Notes under the pieces: model-generated
The model's input: the letters and a program-made list of their open reading frames with translations, nothing else
Database searches by the model: none
What the model was told of the DNA's origin: nothing
Position numbers and translations under genes: made by a program
Source: Variovorax sp. CF079
GTDB taxonomy: Bacteria > Pseudomonadota > Gammaproteobacteria > Burkholderiales > Burkholderiaceae_C
NCBI RefSeq assembly: GCF_900101545.1
Contig: NZ_FMZU01000025.1
Location: forward strand, 1 to 64,000
DNA: 64,000 nt
Reading direction: 5' to 3'
Shown here: positions 6,860-15,546 of the stretch, one piece after another
How the letters are laid out: each line of letters opens with the position of its first letter
Numbering within the stretch: position 1 is the first letter of the stretch

Positions 6860-8053
6860 ATGAGCCCAATGAATCGCCGCGACCTGGTCAAGACAGGCGG
6901 CACCATGTTTGTTCTTGGCGCTGCCTCGGGCACCGCGCTGTTCACCGCCGCCGCCAATGCGCAGGAGAGCGTCAAGCTCGGCCTGCTGCATTCGCTCTCG
7001 GGCACCATCGCCATCGCCGAGGCCTCGCTGGTCGATGCGGAAAAGATGGCCATCGACGAGATCAACGCCGCTGGCGGAGTGATGGGCCGCAAGATCGAGG
7101 TGGTGGTCGAGGACGGTGCGAGCGAGAACGCGGTGTTCGCCGAGAAAGCCCGCAAGCTCCTGGAACGCGACAAGGTCGCGGCGATCGTCGGCTGCTACAC
7201 ATCGGCTTCGCGCAAGGCGGTGCTGCCGGCGCTCAGCCGCGCCAAGGGACTGCTCTTCTACCCGACCTACTACGAGGGCCAGGAGCAGGACAAGCATGTG
7301 GTGTACACCTCGCAGGAGGCCACGCAATCGGTGGTTGCCGCCGTCGAGTGGCTTGCGCGCGAGAAGGGCAAGACCTTCTTCCTCGTCGGCTCCGACTACA
7401 TCTATCCGCGCACCTGCAACAAGATCGCCAAACCCACGATCGCCAAGCTGGGCGGCAAGGTGCTGGGCGAAGAGTACGCGCCGCTGGGCCATACCGAGTT
7501 CTCCTCCATCATCAACAAGATCAAGGCCGCCAAGCCGGACTGCATCTACAGCACCGTCGTCGGCGGCTCGAACGTCGCGTTCTACAAGCAGCTGCGCGCG
7601 GCAGGGCTCGACGGCACGAAGCAGACGCTCCTGTCCACCGTCGTCTCGGAGAACGAGATCGAGGGAATCGGCAAGGACAACGCCGTCGGCTACTACGCCT
7701 GCATGGGCTACTTCCAGAGCGTGAAGAACCCCGCGAACGAGAAGTTCGTCAAGGCCTTCAAGGCGAAGTACGGACAGGATCGCGTCATCGGTGACCCGAT
7801 GGAGGTCGCCTACAACTCGGTCTACCTGTGGAAGCTTGCGGTCGAGAAGGCCAAGTCCTTCGATCCGGAGAAGGTGCTGGCCGCAAGCGCGGGCGTCGAG
7901 CTCGATGCGCCCGAAGGCAAGGTGCGTGTGCACGCGACGAACCAGCACGTCTGGAAGACGGTGCGCGTGGGCAAGGCGCTGGCGAACGGGCAGTTCGACA
8001 TCGTCTGGGAGTCGCCGAGCCTGATCGAGCCGAACCCCTTCCCCACGCTCTAA
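6860..8053 (+). CDS. Amide/urea-type ABC transporter substrate-binding protein
   Basis: A 397-residue periplasmic binding protein of the UrtA/AmiC-like type. The N-terminus NRRDLVKTGGTMFVLGAAS resembles a twin-arginine signal with cleavage near ANA-QES. Start is set by the strong AAGGAGAGATCTG ribosome site. The segment GCYTSASRKAVLPALSRA and the following YPTYYEG closely match the cytoplasmic AmiC encoded at 15547, so both likely bind short-chain amides. It is the first gene of a transporter-amidase-regulator operon under the leader described above. Urea or formamide are alternative ligands. Confidence 0.88.
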   Translation: MSPMNRRDLVKTGGTMFVLGAASGTALFTAAANAQESVKLGLLHSLSGTIAIAEASLVDAEKMAIDEINAAGGVMGRKIEVVVEDGASENAVFAEKARKLLERDKVAAIVGCYTSASRKAVLPALSRAKGLLFYPTYYEGQEQDKHVVYTSQEATQSVVAAVEWLAREKGKTFFLVGSDYIYPRTCNKIAKPTIAKLGGKVLGEEYAPLGHTEFSSIINKIKAAKPDCIYSTVVGGSNVAFYKQLRAAGLDGTKQTLLSTVVSENEIEGIGKDNAVGYYACMGYFQSVKNPANEKFVKAFKAKYGQDRVIGDPMEVAYNSVYLWKLAVEKAKSFDPEKVLAASAGVELDAPEGKVRVHATNQHVWKTVRVGKALANGQFDIVWESPSLIEPNPFPTL

Positions 8054-8092
8054 CCGCCCGCGCGGGACACCCTCCAGACACCGGAGTCTTCC

Positions 8093-8995
8093 ATGAACAT
8101 CGACATTGCAGTGATGCAGGTCTTCAACGGCGTGAGCCTGTTCACGATCCTGCTCCTCATGGCCATCGGGCTGGCGATCGTCTTCGGCCTGATGGGCGTG
8201 ATCAACATGGCGCACGGCGAGCTGATGGCGCTCGGCTCGTACGTGACCTACCTGACGGCGACGGCGTTCTCGAAGTTTGCGCCACAGTGGATGGGGGTCT
8301 ACCTGTTCGCCGCGATCGCGCTCGCCTTCGCCGTCACCTACGTCTTCGGGTACTTACTGGAGCGCGGCTTCGTCAGGTTCTTCTACAACCGTCCGCTCGA
8401 CACGCTGCTGGCGACCTGGGGCCTGAGCCTGATCCTGCAACAGGCCTATCGCTCGATCTTCGGCGCCCAGGAGGTGAGCGTGCCGCTGCCGCAATGGCTC
8501 AGTGGCGCGTGGGAGCCGGTGGCCGGTATCCAGCTGCCGATCAGCCGGATCTTCATCATCGGACTCACCATCGCGGTCGCTGTCGGCGTCTATCTCCTCC
8601 TGAACCGTACGCGCTGGGGTCTCAAGGTCCGGGCGGTGACGCAGAACCGCGCCATGAGCGAGGCCGTGGGCATCGACACGCAGCGGCTTGATGCGCTGAC
8701 GTTCGCGCTCGGCGCCGGGCTGGCCGGCATCGCGGGTTGCGTGTTCACGATGATCGGCTCGACGAATCCGGGCACCGGCCAACTCTACATCGTGGACTCG
8801 TTCATCGTCGTCGTCTTCGGCGGCGTGCAAAGCCTGATCGGAACGGCGCTGTCGGGCTTCGCCATCGCGCAGTCGCAGACCACGCTGGAGTACCTCATGA
8901 GCGGTTCGATGGCGCGCGTCACGATCCTCCTGCTCGTGATCGTGGTGCTCTACTTCCGGCCCCACGGCCTGTTCGCAACCAAGTCGAGGAGCTGA
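8093..8995 (+). CDS. ABC transporter permease, LivH/UrtB type
   Basis: A 300-residue inner-membrane permease with about eight hydrophobic segments and the branched-chain amino acid/urea transporter signature GLMGVINMAHGELMALGSY near residue 35-55. It follows the binding-protein gene by 39 bp and precedes the second permease by 3 bp. It would form half of the membrane channel for amide uptake. Confidence 0.88.
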   Translation: MNIDIAVMQVFNGVSLFTILLLMAIGLAIVFGLMGVINMAHGELMALGSYVTYLTATAFSKFAPQWMGVYLFAAIALAFAVTYVFGYLLERGFVRFFYNRPLDTLLATWGLSLILQQAYRSIFGAQEVSVPLPQWLSGAWEPVAGIQLPISRIFIIGLTIAVAVGVYLLLNRTRWGLKVRAVTQNRAMSEAVGIDTQRLDALTFALGAGLAGIAGCVFTMIGSTNPGTGQLYIVDSFIVVVFGGVQSLIGTALSGFAIAQSQTTLEYLMSGSMARVTILLLVIVVLYFRPHGLFATKSRS

Positions 8996-8998
8996 GCG

Positions 8999-10045
8999 AT
9001 GAGAACCCTTCTACGCGCCGCAGACACCCGTGCCACGATGCTCGTTGTCGCGCTGCTGATGGCCATGGTCGCGGTGCTCGATCCGTTCCGCCTGAACCTC
9101 ATGGGCAAGTACATGGCCTTTGCGTTCGTCGCCCTCGGGATCGTGCTGCTCTGGGGCTACGGGGGCGTGCTGAGCCTGGGGCAGGGGCTTTTCTTCGGTG
9201 CCGGCGGCTACATGATGGCCATGTTCCTGAAGCTCGAAGCCTCGGCGCCGGAGCTTCCGGACTTCATGGTGTGGAGCAGCATCGAACACCTGCCACGGTG
9301 GTGGCAGCCCTTCCGCAGCCTGCCGCTGACGCTGCTGCTGATCTTGAGCGTCGCGCCGGTCGTGGCCTATCTGTTCGCCTATGCCATCTTCAAGAAGCGC
9401 GTGGGCGGCGTGTACTTCGCGATCGTGACACTCTCGCTGGCGCTTACCGGCACGGTCCTCATCGTCGGACAGCAGGGCGACACGGGCGGCGCCAATGGCA
9501 TCACCGATTTCCGCACGCTGCTCGGCATGGACATCGTCAGCGACGACGCGAAGCAGGCCCTCTACATCATCGAGGCGGCAGCCCTTGGCGTTGCGATGCT
9601 GTGCTGCGTGGCGCTCATGCGAAGCCGCTTCGGCAAGGTGCTGATTGCCATTCGGGACAAGGAGGACCGCGTGCGCTTCAGCGGCTACAACACCGCCCAC
9701 ATGAAGGCGTTCGTGTTCGCGATCTCGGCCCTCCTGTCGTGCATCGGCGGCGCCTTCTACAGCCTCCAGGTCGGCTTGATCTCGCCGACCGCGGTGGGCG
9801 TGGTGGCCTCGATCGAGATGGTGATCTTTGCGGCCGTCGGCGGCCGCCTGTCCATCCCGGGTGCGGTGGTGGGCGCCTTGCTGGTGGGCTTCCTGAAGTC
9901 GTACCTGTCCGAGGCGTTCCCGGAGATCTGGCTCTATTTTCTCGGCGCGCTCTTCATCGCGGTGGTGGCATTCATGCCGCTGGGCATGGCTGGCGTCGTC
10001 CAGCGCCTGGCCCCGGGCCGCGTCGCGGCAAAGGTGACGCCATGA
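8999..10045 (+). CDS. ABC transporter permease, LivM/UrtC type
   Basis: A 348-residue polytopic permease with GYGGVLSLGQGLFFGAGGY near residue 51-70, the LivM/UrtC signature, and a C-terminal hydrophobic bundle. Its TGA overlaps the ATG of the next ATPase gene (ATGA at 10042-10045), a sign of translational coupling. It pairs with the product of the gene at 8093-8995. Confidence 0.88.
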   Translation: MRTLLRAADTRATMLVVALLMAMVAVLDPFRLNLMGKYMAFAFVALGIVLLWGYGGVLSLGQGLFFGAGGYMMAMFLKLEASAPELPDFMVWSSIEHLPRWWQPFRSLPLTLLLILSVAPVVAYLFAYAIFKKRVGGVYFAIVTLSLALTGTVLIVGQQGDTGGANGITDFRTLLGMDIVSDDAKQALYIIEAAALGVAMLCCVALMRSRFGKVLIAIRDKEDRVRFSGYNTAHMKAFVFAISALLSCIGGAFYSLQVGLISPTAVGVVASIEMVIFAAVGGRLSIPGAVVGALLVGFLKSYLSEAFPEIWLYFLGALFIAVVAFMPLGMAGVVQRLAPGRVAAKVTP

Positions 10046-10845
10046 GTGCCGTGCTGCCGCTGTCCACTTCCAACTCGGGGAACCCCACCGTGTCTTCCGT
10101 TTCATCCGCCATGGAGCAGATTCTGCAGGTCGAGGACCTCACGGTCTCCTTCGACGGCTTCAAGGCGGTCGACGCGCTGAGCCTGTCCATCCACCGCGAC
10201 GAGCTGCGCGTGATCATCGGCCCGAACGGAGCGGGCAAGACCACGCTGCTGGACATGATCTGCGGCAAGACGCGTCCCACCTCCGGCAGCGTGCGCTTCA
10301 ACGGCCGCGAACTCGTCGGCCTGCCGGAGCACGAGATCGTGCGCGCCGGCGTCGGGCGCAAGTTCCAGACGCCCTCGGTCTACGAAGACCTCACGGTGAT
10401 GGAAAACTTCGAGATCTCGATCCCCGGCGGACAGGATGTGCTGGGCTCGATCTTCTTCCGCCGCAAGGCGCACGTGCTCGACCACATCCATGCCGTGGCG
10501 CAGGAGGTGTTTCTGCAGTCGATGCTGCAGCAGAGGGCGGGCCGGTTAAGTCACGGCCAGAAGCAGTGGCTCGAGATCGGCATGCTCCTGATCCAGGCGC
10601 CCGAACTGTTGCTGCTTGACGAGCCCGTCGCGGGCATGAGCCCGCGCGAACGCGAGCAGACCGGCGACCTGCTGCGCCGCATCTCGCGCGGCAAGTCCGT
10701 GATCGTCATCGAGCACGACATGGATTTCGTCCGGCGCATCGCGAGCAAGGTCACCGTGCTGCATCAGGGGCGACTCCTCAGCGAAGGCAGCGCAGCGCAG
10801 GTGCAGTCGGACCCTCGCGTCATTGACGTCTACCTCGGTCACTGA
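10042..10845 (+). CDS. ABC transporter ATPase, LivG/UrtD type
   Basis: 267 residues from the ATG overlapping the permease stop; a later start at 10111 would remove a 23-residue Ser-rich tail. Walker A is GPNGAGKTT at 60-68, the signature is LSHGQKQWLEI and Walker B is LLLLDEPVAGMSP. The variant signature LSHGQ instead of LSGGQ is usual for UrtD-like proteins. It energises amide uptake with the ATPase at 10856. Confidence 0.88.
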   Translation: MSAVLPLSTSNSGNPTVSSVSSAMEQILQVEDLTVSFDGFKAVDALSLSIHRDELRVIIGPNGAGKTTLLDMICGKTRPTSGSVRFNGRELVGLPEHEIVRAGVGRKFQTPSVYEDLTVMENFEISIPGGQDVLGSIFFRRKAHVLDHIHAVAQEVFLQSMLQQRAGRLSHGQKQWLEIGMLLIQAPELLLLDEPVAGMSPREREQTGDLLRRISRGKSVIVIEHDMDFVRRIASKVTVLHQGRLLSEGSAAQVQSDPRVIDVYLGH

Positions 10846-10855
10846 AGGAGCGGAC

Positions 10856-11545
10856 ATGCTGGAAGTCAGCCATCTCAACGTCTTCTATGGGGAATCGCAA
10901 GCGATCCGCGATGTCTCGTTTCGTGTGGGCAACTGCGAATCGGTGGCCATCATGGGCCGCAACGGAATGGGCAAGACCACCTTGCTCAAGTCGCTGATCG
11001 GCATGCTCCCATCGCGCTCGGGCAGCATCCGCGTCGAGTCGCAGGAGCTGGCAGGCAGTCCGAGCCACGAGCGAGTCGCCAAGGGCTTGGCCTTCGTGCC
11101 GCAGGGCCGAATGATCTTCTCGCAGCTCACCGTCGAAGAGAACATTCTCGTCGGCCTCAGGAACGCCGCGCAGCGCACGGTGCCGGAGTACGTCTATCGC
11201 TTCTTCCCGGTGCTGGCGGAGATGAAGGCTCGCCGCGGCGGCAACCTGTCGGGCGGCCAGCAGCAGATGCTGGCCATTGCCCGTGCGCTCGTCACCGACC
11301 CCAAGGTGCTGATCCTCGACGAACCGACCGAGGGCATCCAGCCATCAATCATCAAGGACATCGCGCGCATCCTGAACCTGCTGCGCGTCGAGCGGCAGAT
11401 CGCGATCGTGGTGTCCGAGCAGGTGCTGAGCTTCGCGCTCGACCTGGCCGACAGGTTTCTGGTCATCGACGGCGGGCGCATCGTCCACGACGAAGCGCGC
11501 GCGCGACTCGACCAGGAAAAGGTCAAGTCGTTCCTGACCATCTGA
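10856..11545 (+). CDS. ABC transporter ATPase, LivF/UrtE type
   Basis: 229 residues from the ATG at 10856, chosen because GAAGGAG lies seven bases upstream; a longer frame begins inside the previous gene. Walker A is GRNGMGKTT at 34-42, the signature LSGGQQQM, Walker B VLILDEPTEGIQP. The EGIQP ending is typical of LivF/UrtE. It completes a five-gene importer placed directly before amiE. Confidence 0.88.
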   Translation: MLEVSHLNVFYGESQAIRDVSFRVGNCESVAIMGRNGMGKTTLLKSLIGMLPSRSGSIRVESQELAGSPSHERVAKGLAFVPQGRMIFSQLTVEENILVGLRNAAQRTVPEYVYRFFPVLAEMKARRGGNLSGGQQQMLAIARALVTDPKVLILDEPTEGIQPSIIKDIARILNLLRVERQIAIVVSEQVLSFALDLADRFLVIDGGRIVHDEARARLDQEKVKSFLTI

Positions 11546-11595
11546 CCTCGGCCTTTCTCACCCACTTCTTTCACCTCAACCACCAGGAGTCTGTT

Positions 11596-12633
11596 ATGCG
11601 ACACGGAGATATTGGAAGCAGCAACGATTGTGTCGGCGTGGCCGTCGTCAACTACAAGATGCCCCGCCTTCACACGAAGGGCGAGGTGCTCGCCAACGCG
11701 CGCAAGATCGGCGAGATGGTCGTCGGCATGAAGCAGGGCCTGCCGGGCATGGACCTGGTGATCTTTCCGGAGTATTCAACGCACGGGATCATGTACGACC
11801 CGAAGGAAATGTACGAAACGGCGTCGACCGTTCCGGGCGACGAGACCGAGATCTTCGCGGACGCCTGCCGCCGCGCGAACGTGTGGGGCGTGTTCTCGCT
11901 GACCGGCGAGCGCCATGAAGAGCACCCGAACAAGGCGCCTTACAACACGCTGATCCTGATGAACAACAAGGGCGAGCTTGTCCAGAAATACCGCAAGATC
12001 ATGCCTTGGACGCCGATCGAAGGCTGGTACCCGGGCGACTGCACCTATGTGTCCGACGGCCCCAAGGGCATGAAGGTCAGCCTGATCATCTGCGACGACG
12101 GGAACTTCCCCGAGATCTGGCGCGACTGCGCGATGCGCGGCGCCGAACTCGTCGTGCGCTGCCAGGGCTACATGTACCCCGCCAAGGAACAGCAGATCAT
12201 GGTCGCGCGCACGATGGCGTGGATGAACAACGTCTACGTGGCCGTGGCCAACGCGACCGGCTTTGACGGCGTGTATTCGTACTTCGGGCATTCGGCCCTG
12301 GTCGGCTTCGACGGTCGCAGCCTGGGCGATTGCGGTACCGAGGAAATGGGCATCCAGTACGCCGAGATGTCGGTGAACGCCATTCGTGACGCGCGCAAGA
12401 ACCAGCAGTCGAACAACTTCCTCTACAAGCTGGTCCATCGCGGCTACACGGGCAAGATCAATTCCGGCGAGGGCGCGGCCGGGGTGGCGGGCTGCCCCTA
12501 CGAGTTCTACGGCAAGTGGATCAAGGATCCCGAGGGCACCCGCAAGATGGTCGAGGGACTGACCCGGGCGACGCCCGGAACACCCGAGTGCCCGATCGAG
12601 GGCATCCCACACGAGGCGGCGCAACACCGCTGA
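11596..12633 (+). CDS. amiE: Aliphatic amidase
   Basis: A 345-residue nitrilase-superfamily amidase, one residue off the 346 of Pseudomonas aeruginosa AmiE. The catalytic triad falls at the same numbers: Glu59 in FPEYSTHG, Lys134 in KYRKIMPW and Cys166 in LIICDDGN. Such enzymes hydrolyse acetamide, propionamide and acrylamide to the acid and ammonia in the cytoplasm. It follows the amide ABC transporter by 50 bp and precedes amiB. Acrylamide hydrolysis would deliver acrylate to the divergent acu operon, which explains why the two are side by side. Confidence 0.95.
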   Translation: MRHGDIGSSNDCVGVAVVNYKMPRLHTKGEVLANARKIGEMVVGMKQGLPGMDLVIFPEYSTHGIMYDPKEMYETASTVPGDETEIFADACRRANVWGVFSLTGERHEEHPNKAPYNTLILMNNKGELVQKYRKIMPWTPIEGWYPGDCTYVSDGPKGMKVSLIICDDGNFPEIWRDCAMRGAELVVRCQGYMYPAKEQQIMVARTMAWMNNVYVAVANATGFDGVYSYFGHSALVGFDGRSLGDCGTEEMGIQYAEMSVNAIRDARKNQQSNNFLYKLVHRGYTGKINSGEGAAGVAGCPYEFYGKWIKDPEGTRKMVEGLTRATPGTPECPIEGIPHEAAQHR

Positions 12634-12697
12634 TTCCCACCGATCCATGGGGCGGTGGCAGGCGTCCACCGTCCCCTGCCATTCCAAGAGGAAAGCC

Positions 12698-13504
12698 GTG
12701 TCAGCCTCCATCAACAGCTACAGGTTGTCTGCAGAACCCTTCTACAAGCCGTCAGGCAACGAGATCGCGCTTTACGAACAGGCCTACGCCCATCGCATGC
12801 CCATGCTCCTGAAGGGCCCGACGGGTTGCGGCAAGACCCGCTTCATCGAGTACATGGCGTGGAAGCTCGACCGGCCACTGGTCACGCTCGCGTGCAACGA
12901 GGACATGACGGCATCCGACCTGGTCGGCCGCTACCTGCTGGACGCCGACGGCACGGCCTGGCACGACGGCCCGCTGACGCTGGCTGTTCGCCACGGCGGC
13001 ATCTGCTACCTCGACGAAGTGGTCGAGGCGCGGCAGGACACGACCGTCGTGATCCACCCGCTGACCGATGCGCGGCGCATGCTTGCGCTCGACAAGAAGG
13101 GCGAGGTGGTGCAGGCGCACCCCGATTTTCAGCTGGTCGTGTCGTACAACCCGGGCTACCAGAGCCGCAGCAAGGACATGAAGCATTCCACGCGGCAGCG
13201 CTTCGCCGCGCTGGAGTTCGACTATCCCGAGGCCGGGACCGAGAGCGCCATCGTGGCGCAGGAGGCCGCGGTTCCGCTGGAAACGGCGCGCAGGCTGGTG
13301 AGCATCGCGCATCGGTCGCGCGCGCTGAAGCACCGCGGGCTCGACGAAGGCATCTCAACGCGCATGCTGATCTACGCGGGGCGGCTGATCGGCTCCGGCA
13401 TCAGCCCACGCCAGAGCTGCGAGATGACGATGACGCGGGCCCTGACCGACGACCCCGATATGGCGAAAGCCCTGCAGGGCTTCGTCGAAGCACATTTCGA
13501 CTGA
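12698..13504 (+). CDS. amiB: MoxR-type AAA+ ATPase, AmiB/CbbQ/NorQ family
   Basis: 268 residues from the GTG at 12698, preceded by AGAGGAAAG; an upstream ATG at 12647 lacks a ribosome site and would overlap the amiE-proximal spacer. Walker A is GPTGCGKT (40-47) and Walker B is ICYLDE (102-107), followed by sensor-like segments of the CbbQ/NirQ/NorQ group. Its partner is the VWA protein encoded next. Such pairs remodel enzymes, as CbbQ/CbbO do for Rubisco and NorQ/NorD for NO reductase. P. aeruginosa has amiB beside amiE, but its task is unsettled. The client here is unknown. Confidence 0.82.
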   Translation: MSASINSYRLSAEPFYKPSGNEIALYEQAYAHRMPMLLKGPTGCGKTRFIEYMAWKLDRPLVTLACNEDMTASDLVGRYLLDADGTAWHDGPLTLAVRHGGICYLDEVVEARQDTTVVIHPLTDARRMLALDKKGEVVQAHPDFQLVVSYNPGYQSRSKDMKHSTRQRFAALEFDYPEAGTESAIVAQEAAVPLETARRLVSIAHRSRALKHRGLDEGISTRMLIYAGRLIGSGISPRQSCEMTMTRALTDDPDMAKALQGFVEAHFD

Positions 13505-13519
13505 ACGGCAGTGGTCGCC

Positions 13520-15505
13520 ATGATCTCCACCGGCGCCGATGACTTTACCGTCGTGGTGGATCGCGCACTGGCGTCCTCGCTCCAGTCGCCGACAGTGGGG
13601 CGACGCGAGCAGCTGCTGAGGTGGCTCCATGCGCTGCACGACGACGATCCGGGATGCGCGATCGCGGTGGCGGGCAAGCTCGCATTGCTCCTCGCACGCG
13701 CGCCCGTCGAGGCATTGGGTCGATGGATCGTGACGGGGCTGCGCGTGCATACCGGAGACCGAGCGCGGCTGCGCGCCTACCTTGCCCTGGCCGACCCCGG
13801 TGCGGTCGAGTCGCTGCATCGGGAGATCGCCGAAGGCGGTGTCCAGGGCGCTGCCACCTCACTTGGCTGGCTGTTGCAAGGACTGACGGAGCGCCCGATG
13901 GCGATCCACGCGCGCGACCCTGACCATCTGTACGCGGCGCCGTTGCGGCCCACGCTGACGCCGACCCACTTGCTGCTGCCCAACGACTACACCGCGCTGG
14001 ACGGCGCGGATCGCTACCGGCTCTACCGTGCGGCGGCCGCACACGCGGCGGCCCATCTGCTGCATTCGACGCCAGCTCGTCCCACGGGCAAGCTCAAGCC
14101 GATGAGCCTGGCGGTCATCTCCGCGATCGAGGACGCGCGCGTCGAGCGCCTGCTGTTGCGCGACTATCCGGGCCTGCGCAGATGGTTCGCGGAGGCGCTT
14201 GCCCATGCGCTGCAACCTGGTGCCCTGAGCTTTTCGGGGCTCGTGTCGCGAATGAACCTCGCGCTCGTCGATCCGCAGTACCAGGACGACAACTACTGGG
14301 TCAACAAGGCGCGGGATCTTTTCGAGTCACAGGCATCGCTTCGGCTGGACGACTACGCCGCGTTCAGGCACATCGGATCCCTGCTCGCCAATGACCTGGG
14401 CCAGATGCGGGTGACCTTCAGAGCCGAACTCTACCGGGTGCCGGCCGCCTACCGGGACGACAACACCTTCTTGTGGGCCTGCGACGGCGAGCACGCACAG
14501 CCTCACGAAGTCGAACTCCAACACACGCCACCGGCACAACGCCGTCCACGCGCAGCGGAAGGGAGCGATGCCGACCCGCCCCCCGATGCATCTGGAATCC
14601 GTGAGGTCGAACTGGGCCGCCACGCATACCCCGAGTGGGACCATCGCGCAGCGGTCCTGCGCAGCGACTGGTGCACGGTGATCGACAAGCTGCCATCGTG
14701 GCGAACATTGCAAGGCGACCTTGCGAGCCCGGCCGTGCCGGGCGCGGGCGAGACACTGCGCCTGGTGTGTGCCCACCGGCTCAGCCGCGCCCATCGTCTG
14801 CGTCGACAGTGGGAGGGCGACGATCTCGACCTCAACGCGGCCATCGAGGTGACGGTGGCGCAGCGGGCGCGTACGGCCACCGACCCACGACTGTTCATCC
14901 GGTCCGACAGCCAGGCGCGCACAAGCAGCGTGCTGGTGTTGCTGGACCTCTCGGAATCCACCAACGCCAGGCTCGATGGTGCGGGCGCCAGCCTTCTCGA
15001 CGTCGAAAAGCAGGCCGCGTTGCTGCTTGCGCGCGCGGTCGCCTGCAGTCCCGACCGGATCGCGATCCATGGCTTCTCCTCGAATACGCGTACCGAGGTC
15101 AGCAACTACCGGTTGCTCGAGTTCGGCTCGCCGCTGGACGAACTGGCCGAGGCCATGATCGCATCCGCGCCGGGTCGCCATTCGACGCGGATGGGGGCTG
15201 CACTGCGCCATGCGGTGCGCGCGTTCGCCGACGAACCCTCGGACAACCGGATCGTCCTGCTCGTGACGGATGGTGCGCCATCCGACGTCGATGTCCATGA
15301 GCCAAGCCACCTCGTCGAGGATGCTCGCGTGGCGGTACACGAGGCTCGCGGCGAGGGCGTTCACGTGCACTGCCTGGCGGTCGATCCTCAGGCGGACGCC
15401 TATGTCCGCAGGATCTTCGGATGGGGCCATTTCGACATCCTGGACGATCCCCACACGCTACCGGCCAGGCTATGCCGGCTGTATGCTCGCTTGAGTACCG
15501 CATGA
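13520..15505 (+). CDS. VWA-domain protein, NorD/CbbO-like partner of the AAA+ ATPase
   Basis: About 661 residues from the ATG at 13520; a GTG at 13511 is an alternative. The last third holds a von Willebrand A domain with the metal-site motif VLVLLDLSESTN (near residue 475) and a later VTDGAPSDVD. The N-terminal two thirds are helical and lack recognisable domains. NorD and CbbO proteins share this layout and act with MoxR ATPases as client adaptors. It starts 15 bp after amiB and lies between amiB and amiC, so an amidase-linked maturation or disassembly role is likely but unproven. Confidence 0.8.
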   Translation: MISTGADDFTVVVDRALASSLQSPTVGRREQLLRWLHALHDDDPGCAIAVAGKLALLLARAPVEALGRWIVTGLRVHTGDRARLRAYLALADPGAVESLHREIAEGGVQGAATSLGWLLQGLTERPMAIHARDPDHLYAAPLRPTLTPTHLLLPNDYTALDGADRYRLYRAAAAHAAAHLLHSTPARPTGKLKPMSLAVISAIEDARVERLLLRDYPGLRRWFAEALAHALQPGALSFSGLVSRMNLALVDPQYQDDNYWVNKARDLFESQASLRLDDYAAFRHIGSLLANDLGQMRVTFRAELYRVPAAYRDDNTFLWACDGEHAQPHEVELQHTPPAQRRPRAAEGSDADPPPDASGIREVELGRHAYPEWDHRAAVLRSDWCTVIDKLPSWRTLQGDLASPAVPGAGETLRLVCAHRLSRAHRLRRQWEGDDLDLNAAIEVTVAQRARTATDPRLFIRSDSQARTSSVLVLLDLSESTNARLDGAGASLLDVEKQAALLLARAVACSPDRIAIHGFSSNTRTEVSNYRLLEFGSPLDELAEAMIASAPGRHSTRMGAALRHAVRAFADEPSDNRIVLLVTDGAPSDVDVHEPSHLVEDARVAVHEARGEGVHVHCLAVDPQADAYVRRIFGWGHFDILDDPHTLPARLCRLYARLSTA

Positions 15506-15546
15506 AGCGCTGAAACAATCCGCAATCCAACCTGAGGACCCAGCCC

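Noticed and set aside
6602..8215. A 537-codon minus-strand open frame across the leader and binding-protein gene
   Set aside because: Composition is low-complexity (His, Asp, Arg rich) and it opposes a clear solute-binding gene with a strong ribosome site.
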